From Trebonia sp963771985 (GTDB lineage: Bacteria > Actinomycetota > Actinomycetes > Streptosporangiales > Streptosporangiaceae), in the NCBI GenBank assembly GCA_963771985.1, contig CAVYVO010000004.1, positions 806,001 to 870,000 on the forward strand: a stretch of DNA of 64,000 nt, in the 5' to 3' direction. Under the pieces are notes generated by a model. That model saw only the letters and a program-made list of their open reading frames with translations. It was not told where the DNA came from and did no database searches. Of the stretch, positions 1 through 8,551 are shown piece after piece (the stretch's first letter is position 1; each line of letters opens with the position of its first letter). A program made the position numbers and the translations under genes.

Positions 1-1409
1 AGGTAGGCGTGCGCCGAGGACAGCGTGAACGCGCCCGACGCGTGCACCGGCAGGCGCCCGGCCAGGTTCAGGTACAGCGTGCCGAACGTCGCGACCCCGA
101 CGACGATCCCGAGCTGGTTCACCGTCACGATGAGCCCGCTGGCGTCCGCCGCGATCGCCACCGGCACCCGGGAAAGCACGCGCGTCATCAGCGGCCCGAA
201 CGCCGCCGCCATGCCCGCGCCCGCCACCACCGCGGCGGCATAGACCAGCCAGCCGCCGGTTCCGCCCGACCGCATCAGCACGCCCAGCGCGACCAGGCCA
301 GCCGCGTAAGCCACGAACCCCGTCATGATGAGCCCGGCGTGGAACCGGGCGGGCAGCCGCTGCCAGTTGAGGCTCACCAGCGCGAACGCCACCGCGGACG
401 GCGCGAACGTCAGCCCGGCCCGCAGCGCCGAATCGCCGAGCCCGTCCTGCAGCTGCAGCGCGAACCCGAACAGCCACCCGCCGAACACCACCATCGCCGC
501 GAACAGCCCGATGATCCCGGCGCCAACGCCGGGCAGGCCCAGCAGGGCGCGCGGCAGGATCGGCTGCCCGCCGCGGGCGCCCACCCGGTTCTCGACGGAG
601 AAGAGCAGCGCGAAGCCGGCGACGGAGGCGGCCAGCAGCGCCCAGCCCCAGGCCGGCCAGCCGAGCGGCTGGCCGAGCACCAGCGGCAGCACGAAGGCGA
701 GCACCGCGGGCGTGAGAGCCAGCAGGCCCGGCACGTCAAGGACACGGCCGGACAGGTCGCGCCCGTCGGGCAGCCGCTTGCTGAACACCAGCACGGCCAG
801 CCCGACCGGCACGTTGACCAGGAAGATCGGCCGCCACGTGCTACCGAACAGGTCGGCGCTGATCAGCAGCCCGCCGAGCACCTGGCCGAGCACCGCGCCC
901 CCGGAGATCACCGTCGCGTACAGGCTCATCGCGCGGGCCCGCGGGCCGGGCGACGTGTAGGTCCGCTGCAGCAGGCTCAGCACCTGCGGGATCATCGCGG
1001 CGGCGCCCACCCCCTGCGCGAAGCGCAGCCCGATCAGCGCGCCCGACGACGGGGCGAGCCCGCACCCCAGGGACGCCAGCGTGAACAGCGTCACCCCCGC
1101 GCGGAACATCCGCCGGTGACCGAGGATGTCGCCAAGCCGCGCCCCGGTGACCAGGAGCACGGCGTAGGCGATCGTGTAGCCGGCCACGATGAGCTGCAGC
1201 CCGGCGCCGGACGCGTGCAGGTCGGCGTGCATCGACGGCACCGCGACGTTCACAATCGTCGCGTCAAGCACGGCCATGAGCTGCCCGGTCAAGACGATCG
1301 CCAGCACGGTCCCCGGGCGCGCGGCCCGCGCCGCGAGCCGGCGGGACGAGCGCGACGAGCGGGACGAGCGCGTGGGAACAAACGGAAGACGTTCGGTGAT
1401 ATCGGTCAT
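1..1409 (-). CDS. MFS drug exporter, DHA2/EmrB-QacA type (partial, C-terminus outside window)
   Basis: Read on the minus strand, the frame opens at ATG 1409 and runs off the left edge, giving about 469 residues. After a short Ser/Arg-rich N-terminus come hydrophobic segments with DHA2 signatures: LMAVLDATIVNVAVPSM in the first helix, then GARLGDILGHRR (loop 2-3 motif A) and a Gly-rich motif C. The visible length fits a 14-helix proton-driven drug exporter missing only its last helices. It is divergent from an MmyB-type regulator, with a short shared promoter region, so substrate-responsive regulation by that neighbour is likely. The substrate cannot be told from the sequence. Confidence 0.88.
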   Translation of the reverse strand, partial: MTDITERLPFVPTRSSRSSRSSRRLAARAARPGTVLAIVLTGQLMAVLDATIVNVAVPSMHADLHASGAGLQLIVAGYTIAYAVLLVTGARLGDILGHRRMFRAGVTLFTLASLGCGLAPSSGALIGLRFAQGVGAAAMIPQVLSLLQRTYTSPGPRARAMSLYATVISGGAVLGQVLGGLLISADLFGSTWRPIFLVNVPVGLAVLVFSKRLPDGRDLSGRVLDVPGLLALTPAVLAFVLPLVLGQPLGWPAWGWALLAASVAGFALLFSVENRVGARGGQPILPRALLGLPGVGAGIIGLFAAMVVFGGWLFGFALQLQDGLGDSALRAGLTFAPSAVAFALVSLNWQRLPARFHAGLIMTGFVAYAAGLVALGVLMRSGGTGGWLVYAAAVVAGAGMAAAFGPLMTRVLSRVPVAIAADASGLIVTVNQLGIVVGVATFGTLYLNLAGRLPVHASGAFTLSSAHAY

Positions 1410-1430
1410 GACATCGAGTCTGCCGAGGTT

Positions 1431-1470
1431 CTGATGCTGGTACCAAGAGCCTGGTTATCCTGGTACTGCT
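1431..1470. promoter_or_regulatory. Divergent promoter/operator region with repeated CTGGTAC
   Basis: Between the divergent exporter and regulator genes, CTGGTAC occurs at 1437-1443 and 1460-1466, with a related CTGGTTA between them at 1451-1457. The first copy forms the perfect palindrome TGGTACCA (1438-1445). The position between both start codons and the spacing of about two helical turns suggest the regulator's binding site. This is inference from position and repetition only. Confidence 0.45.
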
Positions 1471-1512
1471 GCCACCTGGCACGGCGCGCGTCCCTACGGG
1501 AGGATGGATTAC

Positions 1513-2436
1513 GTGACCACAGCCACCGCGAACGCAGCCAGCGCCCGCCGGACCGAGCTCGCGGCTTTCCTGCGCACCCGGCGCGAGCGGATCAGCCCGG
1601 AGGACGTCGGCCTGCCCGGCGGCACCCGGCGCCGCACCAGCGGCCTGCGCCGCGAGGAACTCGCCCAGCTGGCCGGGGTCGGCGTCACGTGGTACACGTG
1701 GCTGGAGCAGGGCCGCCCGATCAACGCCAGCGTCCAGGTCCTCAACGCGGTCGCGAGGACGCTGCGGCTCGACGCCACGGAGCGGGCTCACCTGTTCCAG
1801 CTGGCCGAGGTCCCCGGCGCCGGGGCGGGGCTCGCCAGCTGCGACGACTGCCCGCTGCCCGCCGAAGTCCAGCAAGTTCTCGACGCGCTTCCGCTGCCCG
1901 CCAGCGTGGTCACCGAGCGGTTCGACCTGCTCGCCTGGAACCAGGTGTACGCCAGGCTCTTCCCGCGCATCACCTCCGCCCCGCCCGCCGCGCGGAACAC
2001 GCTGCTTTCCATCCTCACCGGTCCGCCCTGCTGCAGCCCCCTGGAGAACCGGGAGGCGCAGTGCGCCGCGATGGTCGCGCAGCTGCGCGCCGCTTACGGC
2101 AAGCACGTGGGCGATCCCGCCTGGACGCACTTCATCCGCGGCCTCGAGGCGGCGAGCCCGGCGTTCGCCAAGGCGTGGGCAGCGCACGACGTGGCGCAGC
2201 CGGCCAGCTACGTGAAAGTCTTCCGCCATCCCGGCGTTGGCCTGATGACCACCACGTCCACCAGCTTCGGCGTGCAGGCCATGCCCGGCGCCCGGATGGT
2301 CGTCTACACCCCCGCCGATGAGCCGAGCGAAAAGGCCCTCGCCAGGCTGGCCGCCGGTGCGGAAGCTGACGCTCGCTTCCCCTGCTGGCCCCTTCATGAT
2401 TCCGAACGGTCGGTGGCGGCTGCCCTCGCCCGATAG
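1513..2436 (+). CDS. XRE-family regulator with MmyB-like ligand-binding domain
   Basis: This cytoplasmic regulator of about 307 residues has an N-terminal helix-turn-helix containing the family hallmark RRTSGLRREELAQLAGVG followed by TWYTWLEQGR. An MmyB-like ligand-binding domain follows (about residues 100-280; LAWN, then the ARLFP region). GTG 1513 is chosen as start because GGGAGG at 1498-1503 lies 9 nt upstream; ATG 1504 would overlap that site. It probably controls the divergent exporter. The last residues (DSERSVAAALAR) are encoded by DNA carrying an R2 repeat motif (2399-2422), so the C-terminal tail may be repeat-derived. Confidence 0.9.
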   Translation: MTTATANAASARRTELAAFLRTRRERISPEDVGLPGGTRRRTSGLRREELAQLAGVGVTWYTWLEQGRPINASVQVLNAVARTLRLDATERAHLFQLAEVPGAGAGLASCDDCPLPAEVQQVLDALPLPASVVTERFDLLAWNQVYARLFPRITSAPPAARNTLLSILTGPPCCSPLENREAQCAAMVAQLRAAYGKHVGDPAWTHFIRGLEAASPAFAKAWAAHDVAQPASYVKVFRHPGVGLMTTTSTSFGVQAMPGARMVVYTPADEPSEKALARLAAGAEADARFPCWPLHDSERSVAAALAR

Positions 2437-2468
2437 ACCGCTCGCCATGCCCGCTGGCCGGGCGGCGG

Positions 2469-5168
2469 TCAGCCGGTGTTCTGCAGGCCGGCGGCTATGC
2501 CGCTGACCGTGAGCAGGAGCAGCCGCTCCTGCGCCTCGCTGTCTTCACGGGCGGCGCCGGCGCGGAGCGCGGTCAGGGCACGGAGCTGCAGGTACGACAG
2601 GGCGTCCACGTACGGGTCGCGGAGCACGATGGCGCGGGACAGGACGTTCCTGTCGGCAAGCAGCCGGTCGTGCTCGGTGACGGCCAGCACGAGCCGCCTG
2701 GTGCGGTCGTACTCGTCGAGCACCTGTGCGGTCAGGTCGCCGCGGCCGCCGAGCGCGAGATACCGGGCGGCGATCGCCCGGTCCGTCTTGGCCAGGCTCA
2801 TCTCGGCGTTGTCGAGCAGCGTGGCGAGCAGCGGCCACTCGCGGTAGGCGCGGCGGAGTTCGGCGATGCCGGACCCGGCCGCCGCGGCCGCCAGGCCGCT
2901 GCCCAGGCCGTACCAGCCGGGCAGGTTCAGGCGGGTCTGTGCCCAGGCGAACACCCACGGGATCGCCCGCAGGTCCTCGAGTCCCACCGGGCCGGAGCCG
3001 AGCCCGCGGCGGGCGGGCCGTGAGCCGATCCGCAGCCCGGAGATCTCCTCGAGCGGGCTGACCCGGGCGAACCACTCGGCGAAGCCGCCGGTCTCCACCA
3101 GCGAGCGGAACGCGGCGCGCGCGGCGTCGTCGATCTCGGTGGCCAGTCCACGGAACGCCGCCGCCGCGGCGCCGTTCCGCGCGCCCACCGACGGCGACGA
3201 CGCGAGCAGGACCGCCGAAGTGACCTGTTCCAGGTGGCGCAGCCCGATCGCGGACCTGCCGTACCGCGCGAAGATCACCTCGCCCTGCTCGGTGACCTTG
3301 AACCGGCCGTCCACCGACCCGGGCGCCTGCGCGAGCACCGCCCGCCCGGCCGGGCCGCCGCCCCGGCCGAGCGCGCCGCCGCGGCCGTGGAACAGCGTCA
3401 GCCGCACGTCGTGCTCGGCCGCCCACGCCGCCATCTCCGCCTGCGCGTCGAACAGCCGCAGGGTCGCCGAGGCCGGCCCGAGCTCCTTGGCCGAGTCCGA
3501 GTAGCCGAGCATCACTTCCATGTGCCGCCCGCTGTCCGCCAGGCGGGCGGCGACCGCCGGGATGGCGAGCATCGACGACAGCACGGACGGCGCCCGCGCC
3601 AGGTCGTCGCCGCTCTCGAACAGCGGCACCACGTCGAGCACCGGGCCGTCGCCGTCCGGGAACGCGCAGCACGCCAGCTCGTAGACCGCCGCGATGTCGT
3701 CGGCGGAGGTGGTGAACGAGACGACGTAGCGGCGGCAGGCGTCGGTCCCGTACCGGCGCTGGATCCACGCGATCACCCGGATCGTGTCCAGGACCTCGAG
3801 GGTCATCTCCGACGGGAGGACCGGCGGCTGGTCAGGCGATGCCCTGTTCGCGGCCCTCAGTTCCGCCAGGGCGCGCGCGTGCACCTTGGAGTGCTGCCTG
3901 ACCTCCAGGCCGGCCAGGTGGAACCCGAACGTCTCGGCCTGCCAGATAAGGTGCTGCAGCTCCCCGTACGCCTGCCGGGTCGCCCCGGCCGCCGCCAGCG
4001 ACGACTGGACCAGGCGCAGGTCGGCGAGGAACTCAGCCGGCCCCGCGTACGCGAGGTCGGCGTCGCGGGTGCGGGTCGCGGCGATCCGGTCGGCCGCGTA
4101 CAGCAGGTAGGTGCGGTAGGGCTCGCGCGGCGAGCGGGCGGAGATCTCGCCAAGCAGCTGCGGATGCGCGGCGGACGCCGCCGCGAGCGCGCGGCGCAGG
4201 TCCGCCGACGGCGGCGCGGCGCCCTCGTTGACGGTGAGCGCCCGGCCGATCCGGCTGCAGGCCGCCTCGAACGCGCGCAGCGCGTGGTCGGCCTGGATCA
4301 CCGCCGCCTCGCGGGTCACCGCGGCGGTCACGTTGGGGTTGCCGTCCCGGTCGGCGCCGACCCAGCTGCCGAACCGCAGGTAGGCGGGCGCCGGCGACGG
4401 CACCCGGCCGCTGTCCTCGCCGAGGAGCACGTGGTCCATCGCCCGGTACAGCGCGGGCACCAGCCGGAACAGCGTCTCGTCGAACGCCGCCATCACCGTC
4501 CGGACCTCGTCCGCCGGGGTCATCCCCGCCACGCGCAGCTGCGCGGTCCGCCACAGCAGGTCGACCTCCTCGCGCAGCCGCCGCCGCACCTCAGCCAGCT
4601 GTGCCGCCCCCGCCCGGCTGTCGTCGATCGCGGCGAGCAGCCCGCTGACCCGGCGCAGCGACTCGACGACCGCGCGGCGGCGCGCCTCGGTCGGGTGCGC
4701 GGTGAACACCGGGTGCACCCGCAGCCCGGCCAGCAGCTCGTCCACGTGCGCCCGGCCCTGCTCGGCGCTGATCCGGGCGACCGCGTCGGCGAGCGACTCC
4801 CGCGGCGGCTTGTCGCCGGAGTCGCGGTCGCGGAGGGTGCGGACGCGCTGCTGTTCTTCGGCCAGGTTGGCCAGGTGGAAGTAGACGGTGAACGCGCGCG
4901 CCACCTGCTCGGCACGCTCCCCGGACCAGGACGCCACCAGCGCGGCGATCTCGTCGCCGGCCGCGGCCGCGGCCGGCGACGAGCGGTCGGGCACCCGCCG
5001 GGCCCCGATCACCGCCCGGCGCAGCCGCTCCACGTCCGCGAGCAGGTCCGGCCCGTCGGATTCGCTGATGATCTCGCCGAGGACGTCGCCGAGCAGCCGG
5101 ACGTCCCGGCGCATCAGGTCGGGCAGCTCGGCCGAATCGCGCTCTCTGTCTACGCTGGCGGTGCTCAC
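2469..5168 (-). CDS. ppc: Phosphoenolpyruvate carboxylase
   Basis: This enzyme of 899 residues carboxylates PEP with bicarbonate to oxaloacetate, an anaplerotic step of the TCA cycle. Diagnostic motifs are present in order: TAHPTEARRRAVV with the catalytic His, VGADRDGNPNVT, FHGRGGALGRGGGP in the catalytic loop, and VTEQGEVIFARYG. The C-terminus ends in the usual short GLQNTG tail. The start is GTG 5168. It is convergent with the MmyB regulator and divergent from pccB, and the intergenic space toward pccB holds R1 repeat copy A. Length and motifs are complete and nothing suggests decay. Confidence 0.97.
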   Translation of the reverse strand: MSTASVDRERDSAELPDLMRRDVRLLGDVLGEIISESDGPDLLADVERLRRAVIGARRVPDRSSPAAAAAGDEIAALVASWSGERAEQVARAFTVYFHLANLAEEQQRVRTLRDRDSGDKPPRESLADAVARISAEQGRAHVDELLAGLRVHPVFTAHPTEARRRAVVESLRRVSGLLAAIDDSRAGAAQLAEVRRRLREEVDLLWRTAQLRVAGMTPADEVRTVMAAFDETLFRLVPALYRAMDHVLLGEDSGRVPSPAPAYLRFGSWVGADRDGNPNVTAAVTREAAVIQADHALRAFEAACSRIGRALTVNEGAAPPSADLRRALAAASAAHPQLLGEISARSPREPYRTYLLYAADRIAATRTRDADLAYAGPAEFLADLRLVQSSLAAAGATRQAYGELQHLIWQAETFGFHLAGLEVRQHSKVHARALAELRAANRASPDQPPVLPSEMTLEVLDTIRVIAWIQRRYGTDACRRYVVSFTTSADDIAAVYELACCAFPDGDGPVLDVVPLFESGDDLARAPSVLSSMLAIPAVAARLADSGRHMEVMLGYSDSAKELGPASATLRLFDAQAEMAAWAAEHDVRLTLFHGRGGALGRGGGPAGRAVLAQAPGSVDGRFKVTEQGEVIFARYGRSAIGLRHLEQVTSAVLLASSPSVGARNGAAAAAFRGLATEIDDAARAAFRSLVETGGFAEWFARVSPLEEISGLRIGSRPARRGLGSGPVGLEDLRAIPWVFAWAQTRLNLPGWYGLGSGLAAAAAGSGIAELRRAYREWPLLATLLDNAEMSLAKTDRAIAARYLALGGRGDLTAQVLDEYDRTRRLVLAVTEHDRLLADRNVLSRAIVLRDPYVDALSYLQLRALTALRAGAAREDSEAQERLLLLTVSGIAAGLQNTG

Positions 5169-5248
5169 ACACCGACTTTAACGGCACCAGCGGACCGTTC
5201 CCGGGCACGGGGACGTCCAGTCCCCCCGTGCCCGGGCCGGGGAGGTAT

Positions 5249-5320
5249 GGGCCAGGGGGGTATGGGGGGACGGGCAGTCCCCCCATTGGGGGGTCACCGG
5301 GGGGTCATCCCCCCGGGGGC
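5249..5320 (+). repeat. R1 G-tract palindromic repeat, full copy A
   Basis: This is a block of about 72 bp of alternating G6 and C6 runs, reading GGGCCAGGGGGGTATGGGGG, then ACGGGCAGTCCCCCC, and ending CCGGGGGGTCATCCCCCCGG. It is nearly identical to blocks at 36692-36764 and 43706-43777. It lies in the divergent ppc/pccB spacer, just upstream of the pccB start. It can fold into G/C hairpins and has several G6 runs compatible with a G-quadruplex. Confidence 0.9.
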
Positions 5321-5341
5321 AATAGAGCTAACCTTTCCCAC

Positions 5342-6940
5342 ATGACCGCAGCCGAAAGCATTCCGGACGAACTGCCGGACCCGCACACCACCGCCGGGAA
5401 GATCGCCGGCCTGGAGCGCCGCCGGTACGAGGCGGTGCACGCCGGCTCCGCGCAAGCCGTCGAGAAGCAGCATGCCCGCGGCAAGCTGACCGCCCGCGAG
5501 CGGATCGACCTGCTCCTCGACGAGGGCTCGTTCACCGAGTTCGACGAGCTGGCCAAGCACCGCGCGCACGACTTCGGCATCGAGGCGAACCGCCCCTACG
5601 GCGACGGCGTGGTCACCGGGTACGGCACGGTGGACGGCCGGCCCGTCGCCGTGTTCAGCCAGGACTTCACCGTCTTCGGCGGGTCGCTCGGCGAGGTCTA
5701 CGGCGAGAAGATCGTCAAGGTCATGGATCACGCGATGAAGACCGGCTGCCCGATCATCGGCATCAACGACGGCGGCGGCGCCCGGATCCAGGAGGGCGTG
5801 GTCGCCCTCGGCCTGTTCGCGGAGATCTTCTTCCGCAACGTCCGCGCCTCCGGCGTGATCCCGCAGATATCGCTGATCATGGGGCCGTGCGCCGGCGGCG
5901 CCGTCTACTCGCCGGCGATCACCGACTTCACGCTCATGGTCGAGGGCACCAGCCACATGTTCATCACGGGCCCTGACGTCATCAAGACCGTGACCGGCGA
6001 AGACGTCACGTTCGAGGAACTCGGCGGCGCGCACGCGCACGCCGCCAAGTCCGGCGTCGCCCACTACCAGGCGGAAAGCGAGCAGGACTGCATCGACTTC
6101 GCCCGGCAGCTGCTGTCCTACCTGCCGTCCAACAACCTCGACGAGGCGCCGGTCACAACCGTCGACCCGGACCTGTCCGTCACCGAGGACGACGAGGCGC
6201 TCGACACCCTCATCCCCGACTCGCCGAACCAGCCCTACGACATGCACACGGTCATCGAGACCGTGCTCGACGACGGCGAGTTCTGCGAGATCCACGCGGC
6301 CTTCGCGCCGAACATCGTCGTCGGCTTCGGCCGCGTCGCCGGCGCTCCGGTCGGCGTGGTGGCCAACCAGCCGATGCACTTCGCCGGCACGCTGGACATC
6401 GACGCCTCGGAGAAGGCCGCCCGCTTCGTCCGCACCTGCGACGCCTTTTCCATCCCGATCCTCACGCTGGTCGACGTGCCCGGCTTCCTCCCCGGCGTCA
6501 CCCAGGAATGGCGCGGGATCATCCGCCGCGGCGCCAAGCTGATCTACGCCTACGCCGAGGCCACCGTCCCGAAGATCACCGTGATCACCAGGAAGGCCTA
6601 CGGCGGCGCCTACGACGTCATGGGCTCCAAGCACCTCGGCGGCGACATCAACCTGGCCTGGCCGACCGCGCAGATCGCGGTGATGGGCGCGCAGGGCGCG
6701 GTCAACATCCTGTACCGGCGCGAGTTCGCCGCCGCCGACGACCCCGAGCAGCTGCGCGCGCGGAAGACCACGGAGTACGAGGACACCCTCGCCAACCCGT
6801 ACATCGCCGCCGAGCGCGGCTACCTGGACGCGGTCATCCGCCCGGCGGAGACGCGGGTGGCGGTCACCCGCGCGCTGCGCAGCCTGCGCACCAAGCGGGA
6901 GACGCTGCCGGCGAAGAAGCACGGCAACATCCCGCTGTGA
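5342..6940 (+). CDS. pccB: Acyl-CoA/propionyl-CoA carboxylase beta subunit (carboxyltransferase)
   Basis: This is a 532-residue carboxyltransferase subunit of a biotin-dependent acyl-CoA carboxylase, transferring CO2 from carboxybiotin to acetyl- or propionyl-CoA. N- and C-terminal crotonase-fold halves carry GGARIQEGVVAL, MGPCAGGAVYSPAITDF, FITGPDVIKTVTGE and AVMGAQGAVNILYRREFA. ATG 5342 is chosen over an upstream open frame because the upstream part only translates the R1 repeat. The epsilon subunit gene lies one gene downstream, as usual for actinobacterial carboxylases; the biotinylated alpha subunit is not in this window. Acetyl- versus propionyl-CoA preference is not decidable here. Confidence 0.94.
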   Translation: MTAAESIPDELPDPHTTAGKIAGLERRRYEAVHAGSAQAVEKQHARGKLTARERIDLLLDEGSFTEFDELAKHRAHDFGIEANRPYGDGVVTGYGTVDGRPVAVFSQDFTVFGGSLGEVYGEKIVKVMDHAMKTGCPIIGINDGGGARIQEGVVALGLFAEIFFRNVRASGVIPQISLIMGPCAGGAVYSPAITDFTLMVEGTSHMFITGPDVIKTVTGEDVTFEELGGAHAHAAKSGVAHYQAESEQDCIDFARQLLSYLPSNNLDEAPVTTVDPDLSVTEDDEALDTLIPDSPNQPYDMHTVIETVLDDGEFCEIHAAFAPNIVVGFGRVAGAPVGVVANQPMHFAGTLDIDASEKAARFVRTCDAFSIPILTLVDVPGFLPGVTQEWRGIIRRGAKLIYAYAEATVPKITVITRKAYGGAYDVMGSKHLGGDINLAWPTAQIAVMGAQGAVNILYRREFAAADDPEQLRARKTTEYEDTLANPYIAAERGYLDAVIRPAETRVAVTRALRSLRTKRETLPAKKHGNIPL

Positions 6941-6998
6941 ACATACGGTGAAGGTTATGGCCCGCGCATGGCCAGAGCTGCCCTAGAGTCAGAAGACG

Positions 6999-7967
6999 AT
7001 GAGCGAATTCGCCGCCCCGATGCCCGTCCTCGCCAGATACGCGGTCATGGTCGATGTCGGGTATATCTACGCGGCCGCTGGCGAACTGCTATTCGGTACC
7101 AGCTCGCGGCGGGAATTCCGGGTGGACGCGGTCGGCCTCATCCAGTCCGTCACCAAGCACGCCGACGAGCTGTTCCGCGGCGAGCTCCTGCGCGTTTACT
7201 GGTATGACGCCGCCAGGGACCGGGTGCCCACCATCGACCAGCGCGTCGTCGCCCAGATGGCCTGGGTCAAGCTGCGCCTCGGCAACCTGAACGCGCGCGG
7301 CCAGCAGAAGGGCGTGGACGCCAACATCCGCGCCGACATGGAGGCCCTCGCGCGGCACCGGGCGATCACCGACGCGGTGCTGATCGCCGGCGACGAGGAC
7401 ATGGTGCCGGCCGTCGAGGCCGCCCAGGCCTACGGCGTCCGGGTCCACCTGTGGGGCATCGAACCACCGTACGGCACCAACCAGGCCGAGCGGCTGGTCT
7501 GGGAGTCCGACACGGTCGACGTGCTCGACGCCGCGTACCTGCGCCCGTACTTCACCAAGAATCCCGTCGTCGAGCAGCCCCGGGCCGACATCCAGGCGAC
7601 CGTGCCGTCGCCGGCCCAGCTCTTCGGCGAACGGCACCTGCGCCCGCCCGTGCCGCTCGGCCGCAACACGCACCTCTCCTCAACCGGCCCCATGCCGCGG
7701 CTCGGCCCGGACCGGCGCCACGTCGAGGAGGCCGGCGAGCACGTCGCGCACAAGTGGATCCTCACCCGCGGCGCGGACAACATCCGCGACCTGCTGCCCG
7801 GCCCGATCCTGCCGCCGGTCATCGACAAGGAACTGCTCGTCGAGGCGGAGAAGGAACTCGGCCAGTCGCTGCGCCCCTACCAGGAAGCCCGCGAATGGCT
7901 GCGGGACGCGTTCTGGGCGCGGGTGCACCGCGAGTTCGGCATCGGGGTAGGCAAGTCCCGTGGGTGA
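6999..7967 (+). CDS. NYN (PIN-like) domain ribonuclease
   Basis: This protein of 322 residues has an N-terminal NYN domain of the LabA/DUF88 type: VMVDVGYIYAAAGELLFG, then KGVDANIRADMEALARHRAI, then VLIAGDEDMVPAVEAAQAYG. The conserved acidic residues (D in VMVDVG, D in GVDANI, D-E-D in AGDEDM) form the expected metal-binding site, so RNase activity is likely. The C-terminal 120 residues show no known domain. The gene lies between pccB and accE, and its end overlaps the accE start by 8 bp, so the two are probably translationally coupled. Its RNA target is unknown. Confidence 0.85.
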   Translation: MSEFAAPMPVLARYAVMVDVGYIYAAAGELLFGTSSRREFRVDAVGLIQSVTKHADELFRGELLRVYWYDAARDRVPTIDQRVVAQMAWVKLRLGNLNARGQQKGVDANIRADMEALARHRAITDAVLIAGDEDMVPAVEAAQAYGVRVHLWGIEPPYGTNQAERLVWESDTVDVLDAAYLRPYFTKNPVVEQPRADIQATVPSPAQLFGERHLRPPVPLGRNTHLSSTGPMPRLGPDRRHVEEAGEHVAHKWILTRGADNIRDLLPGPILPPVIDKELLVEAEKELGQSLRPYQEAREWLRDAFWARVHREFGIGVGKSRG

Positions 7968-8181
7968 GACACCGTTCCTGCGCGTCGTCCGGGGTGATGC
8001 GAGCCCGGAGGAGATCGCGGCGCTTGTCGCCGCCGTGGTGGCCGTCACCGCGGCGCGGAGCGGGGTGCACGGCGGGGAGGCGCCGACTTCCGTTCGGAAT
8101 AACTGGAATGAAAAATCCCGGCTGATGCGGACAGCCGCGCACCCGTCGGCGGAGGGCTGGCGGCGCTCCGCTCTTCCGTGA
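7960..8181 (+). CDS. accE: Acyl-CoA carboxylase epsilon subunit
   Basis: This small protein of 73 residues has the epsilon-subunit pattern: an N-terminal FLRVVRGDASPEEIAALVAA helix and a C-terminal Trp-containing segment ending GWRRSALP. Epsilon subunits bind and stabilise the actinobacterial carboxyltransferase core, and the gene sits downstream of pccB. GTG 7960 is the start and overlaps the NYN gene. The central segment (SVRNNWNEKSRLMR) is encoded by DNA containing an R2 repeat (8077-8101). It still supplies a Trp-rich linker like that of homologues, so the protein is probably functional. Confidence 0.85.
   Translation: MGETPFLRVVRGDASPEEIAALVAAVVAVTAARSGVHGGEAPTSVRNNWNEKSRLMRTAAHPSAEGWRRSALP
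8077..8101 (-). repeat. R2 repeat motif inside accE
   Basis: The minus strand reads TTCCGAACGGAAGTCGGCGC followed by CTCC. It shares CCGAACGGAAG and GGCGCCTCC with the R2 copy in uvrD and lies in frame within accE. Confidence 0.65.
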
Positions 8182-8203
8182 TCTCCTATTTCCGGGAGGT
8201 CCG

Positions 8204-8551
8204 ATGAAGAAGACGAACATCGACGAGCTCAAGGTAAGCGACGTGCGGCACGGGGTGACCCGGCGGTCGTTCTCCGGGGCGGGCGCGACGCTGGCGTGGG
8301 GCACGCTCAGCCCCGGACACGAGCCGCGGCCGCACACCCATCCGCACGAGCAGATCGTCTACATCGTCTCCGGGCACGGGACCTTCACCGTCGGCGACGA
8401 GACCGTCGACGTGGCGCAGGGCGACATGCTCGTCGTGCCGTCCGGGGTGCTGCACTACGCGGTCGCGGCCGGCGACGAGCCGATGGTCGACCTGAGCGTG
8501 TTCAACCCGCGGCGCGACGACTACTTCGCGATCGACGAAGGTGACGCCTGA
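8204..8551 (+). CDS. Cupin-domain protein
   Basis: This is a 115-residue single-domain cupin. Motif 1 is visible as GHEPRPHTHPHEQIVYIVSG (His-x-His plus Glu as metal ligands) and motif 2 as GDMLVVPSGVLHYAV. GGGAGG lies upstream of ATG 8204. It is the first gene of an apparent operon with an aldolase, an extradiol dioxygenase and a PanE-like reductase, overlapping the aldolase start by 11 bp. Likely roles are a small metal-dependent dioxygenase, isomerase or decarboxylase acting on the same substrate. The exact reaction is unknown. Confidence 0.83.
   Translation: MKKTNIDELKVSDVRHGVTRRSFSGAGATLAWGTLSPGHEPRPHTHPHEQIVYIVSGHGTFTVGDETVDVAQGDMLVVPSGVLHYAVAAGDEPMVDLSVFNPRRDDYFAIDEGDA

Noticed and set aside
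9..1434. A 770-codon plus-strand frame from the left edge into the MmyB region
   Set aside because: The minus strand encodes a clear MFS exporter over the same bases, and the plus frame has no recognisable domain.
5249..5320. R1 copies as part of coding sequence (N-terminal extensions of PccB and the DUF6350 protein)
   Set aside because: Homology starts after the repeat in both cases and the translated repeat is low-complexity Pro/Gly sequence.
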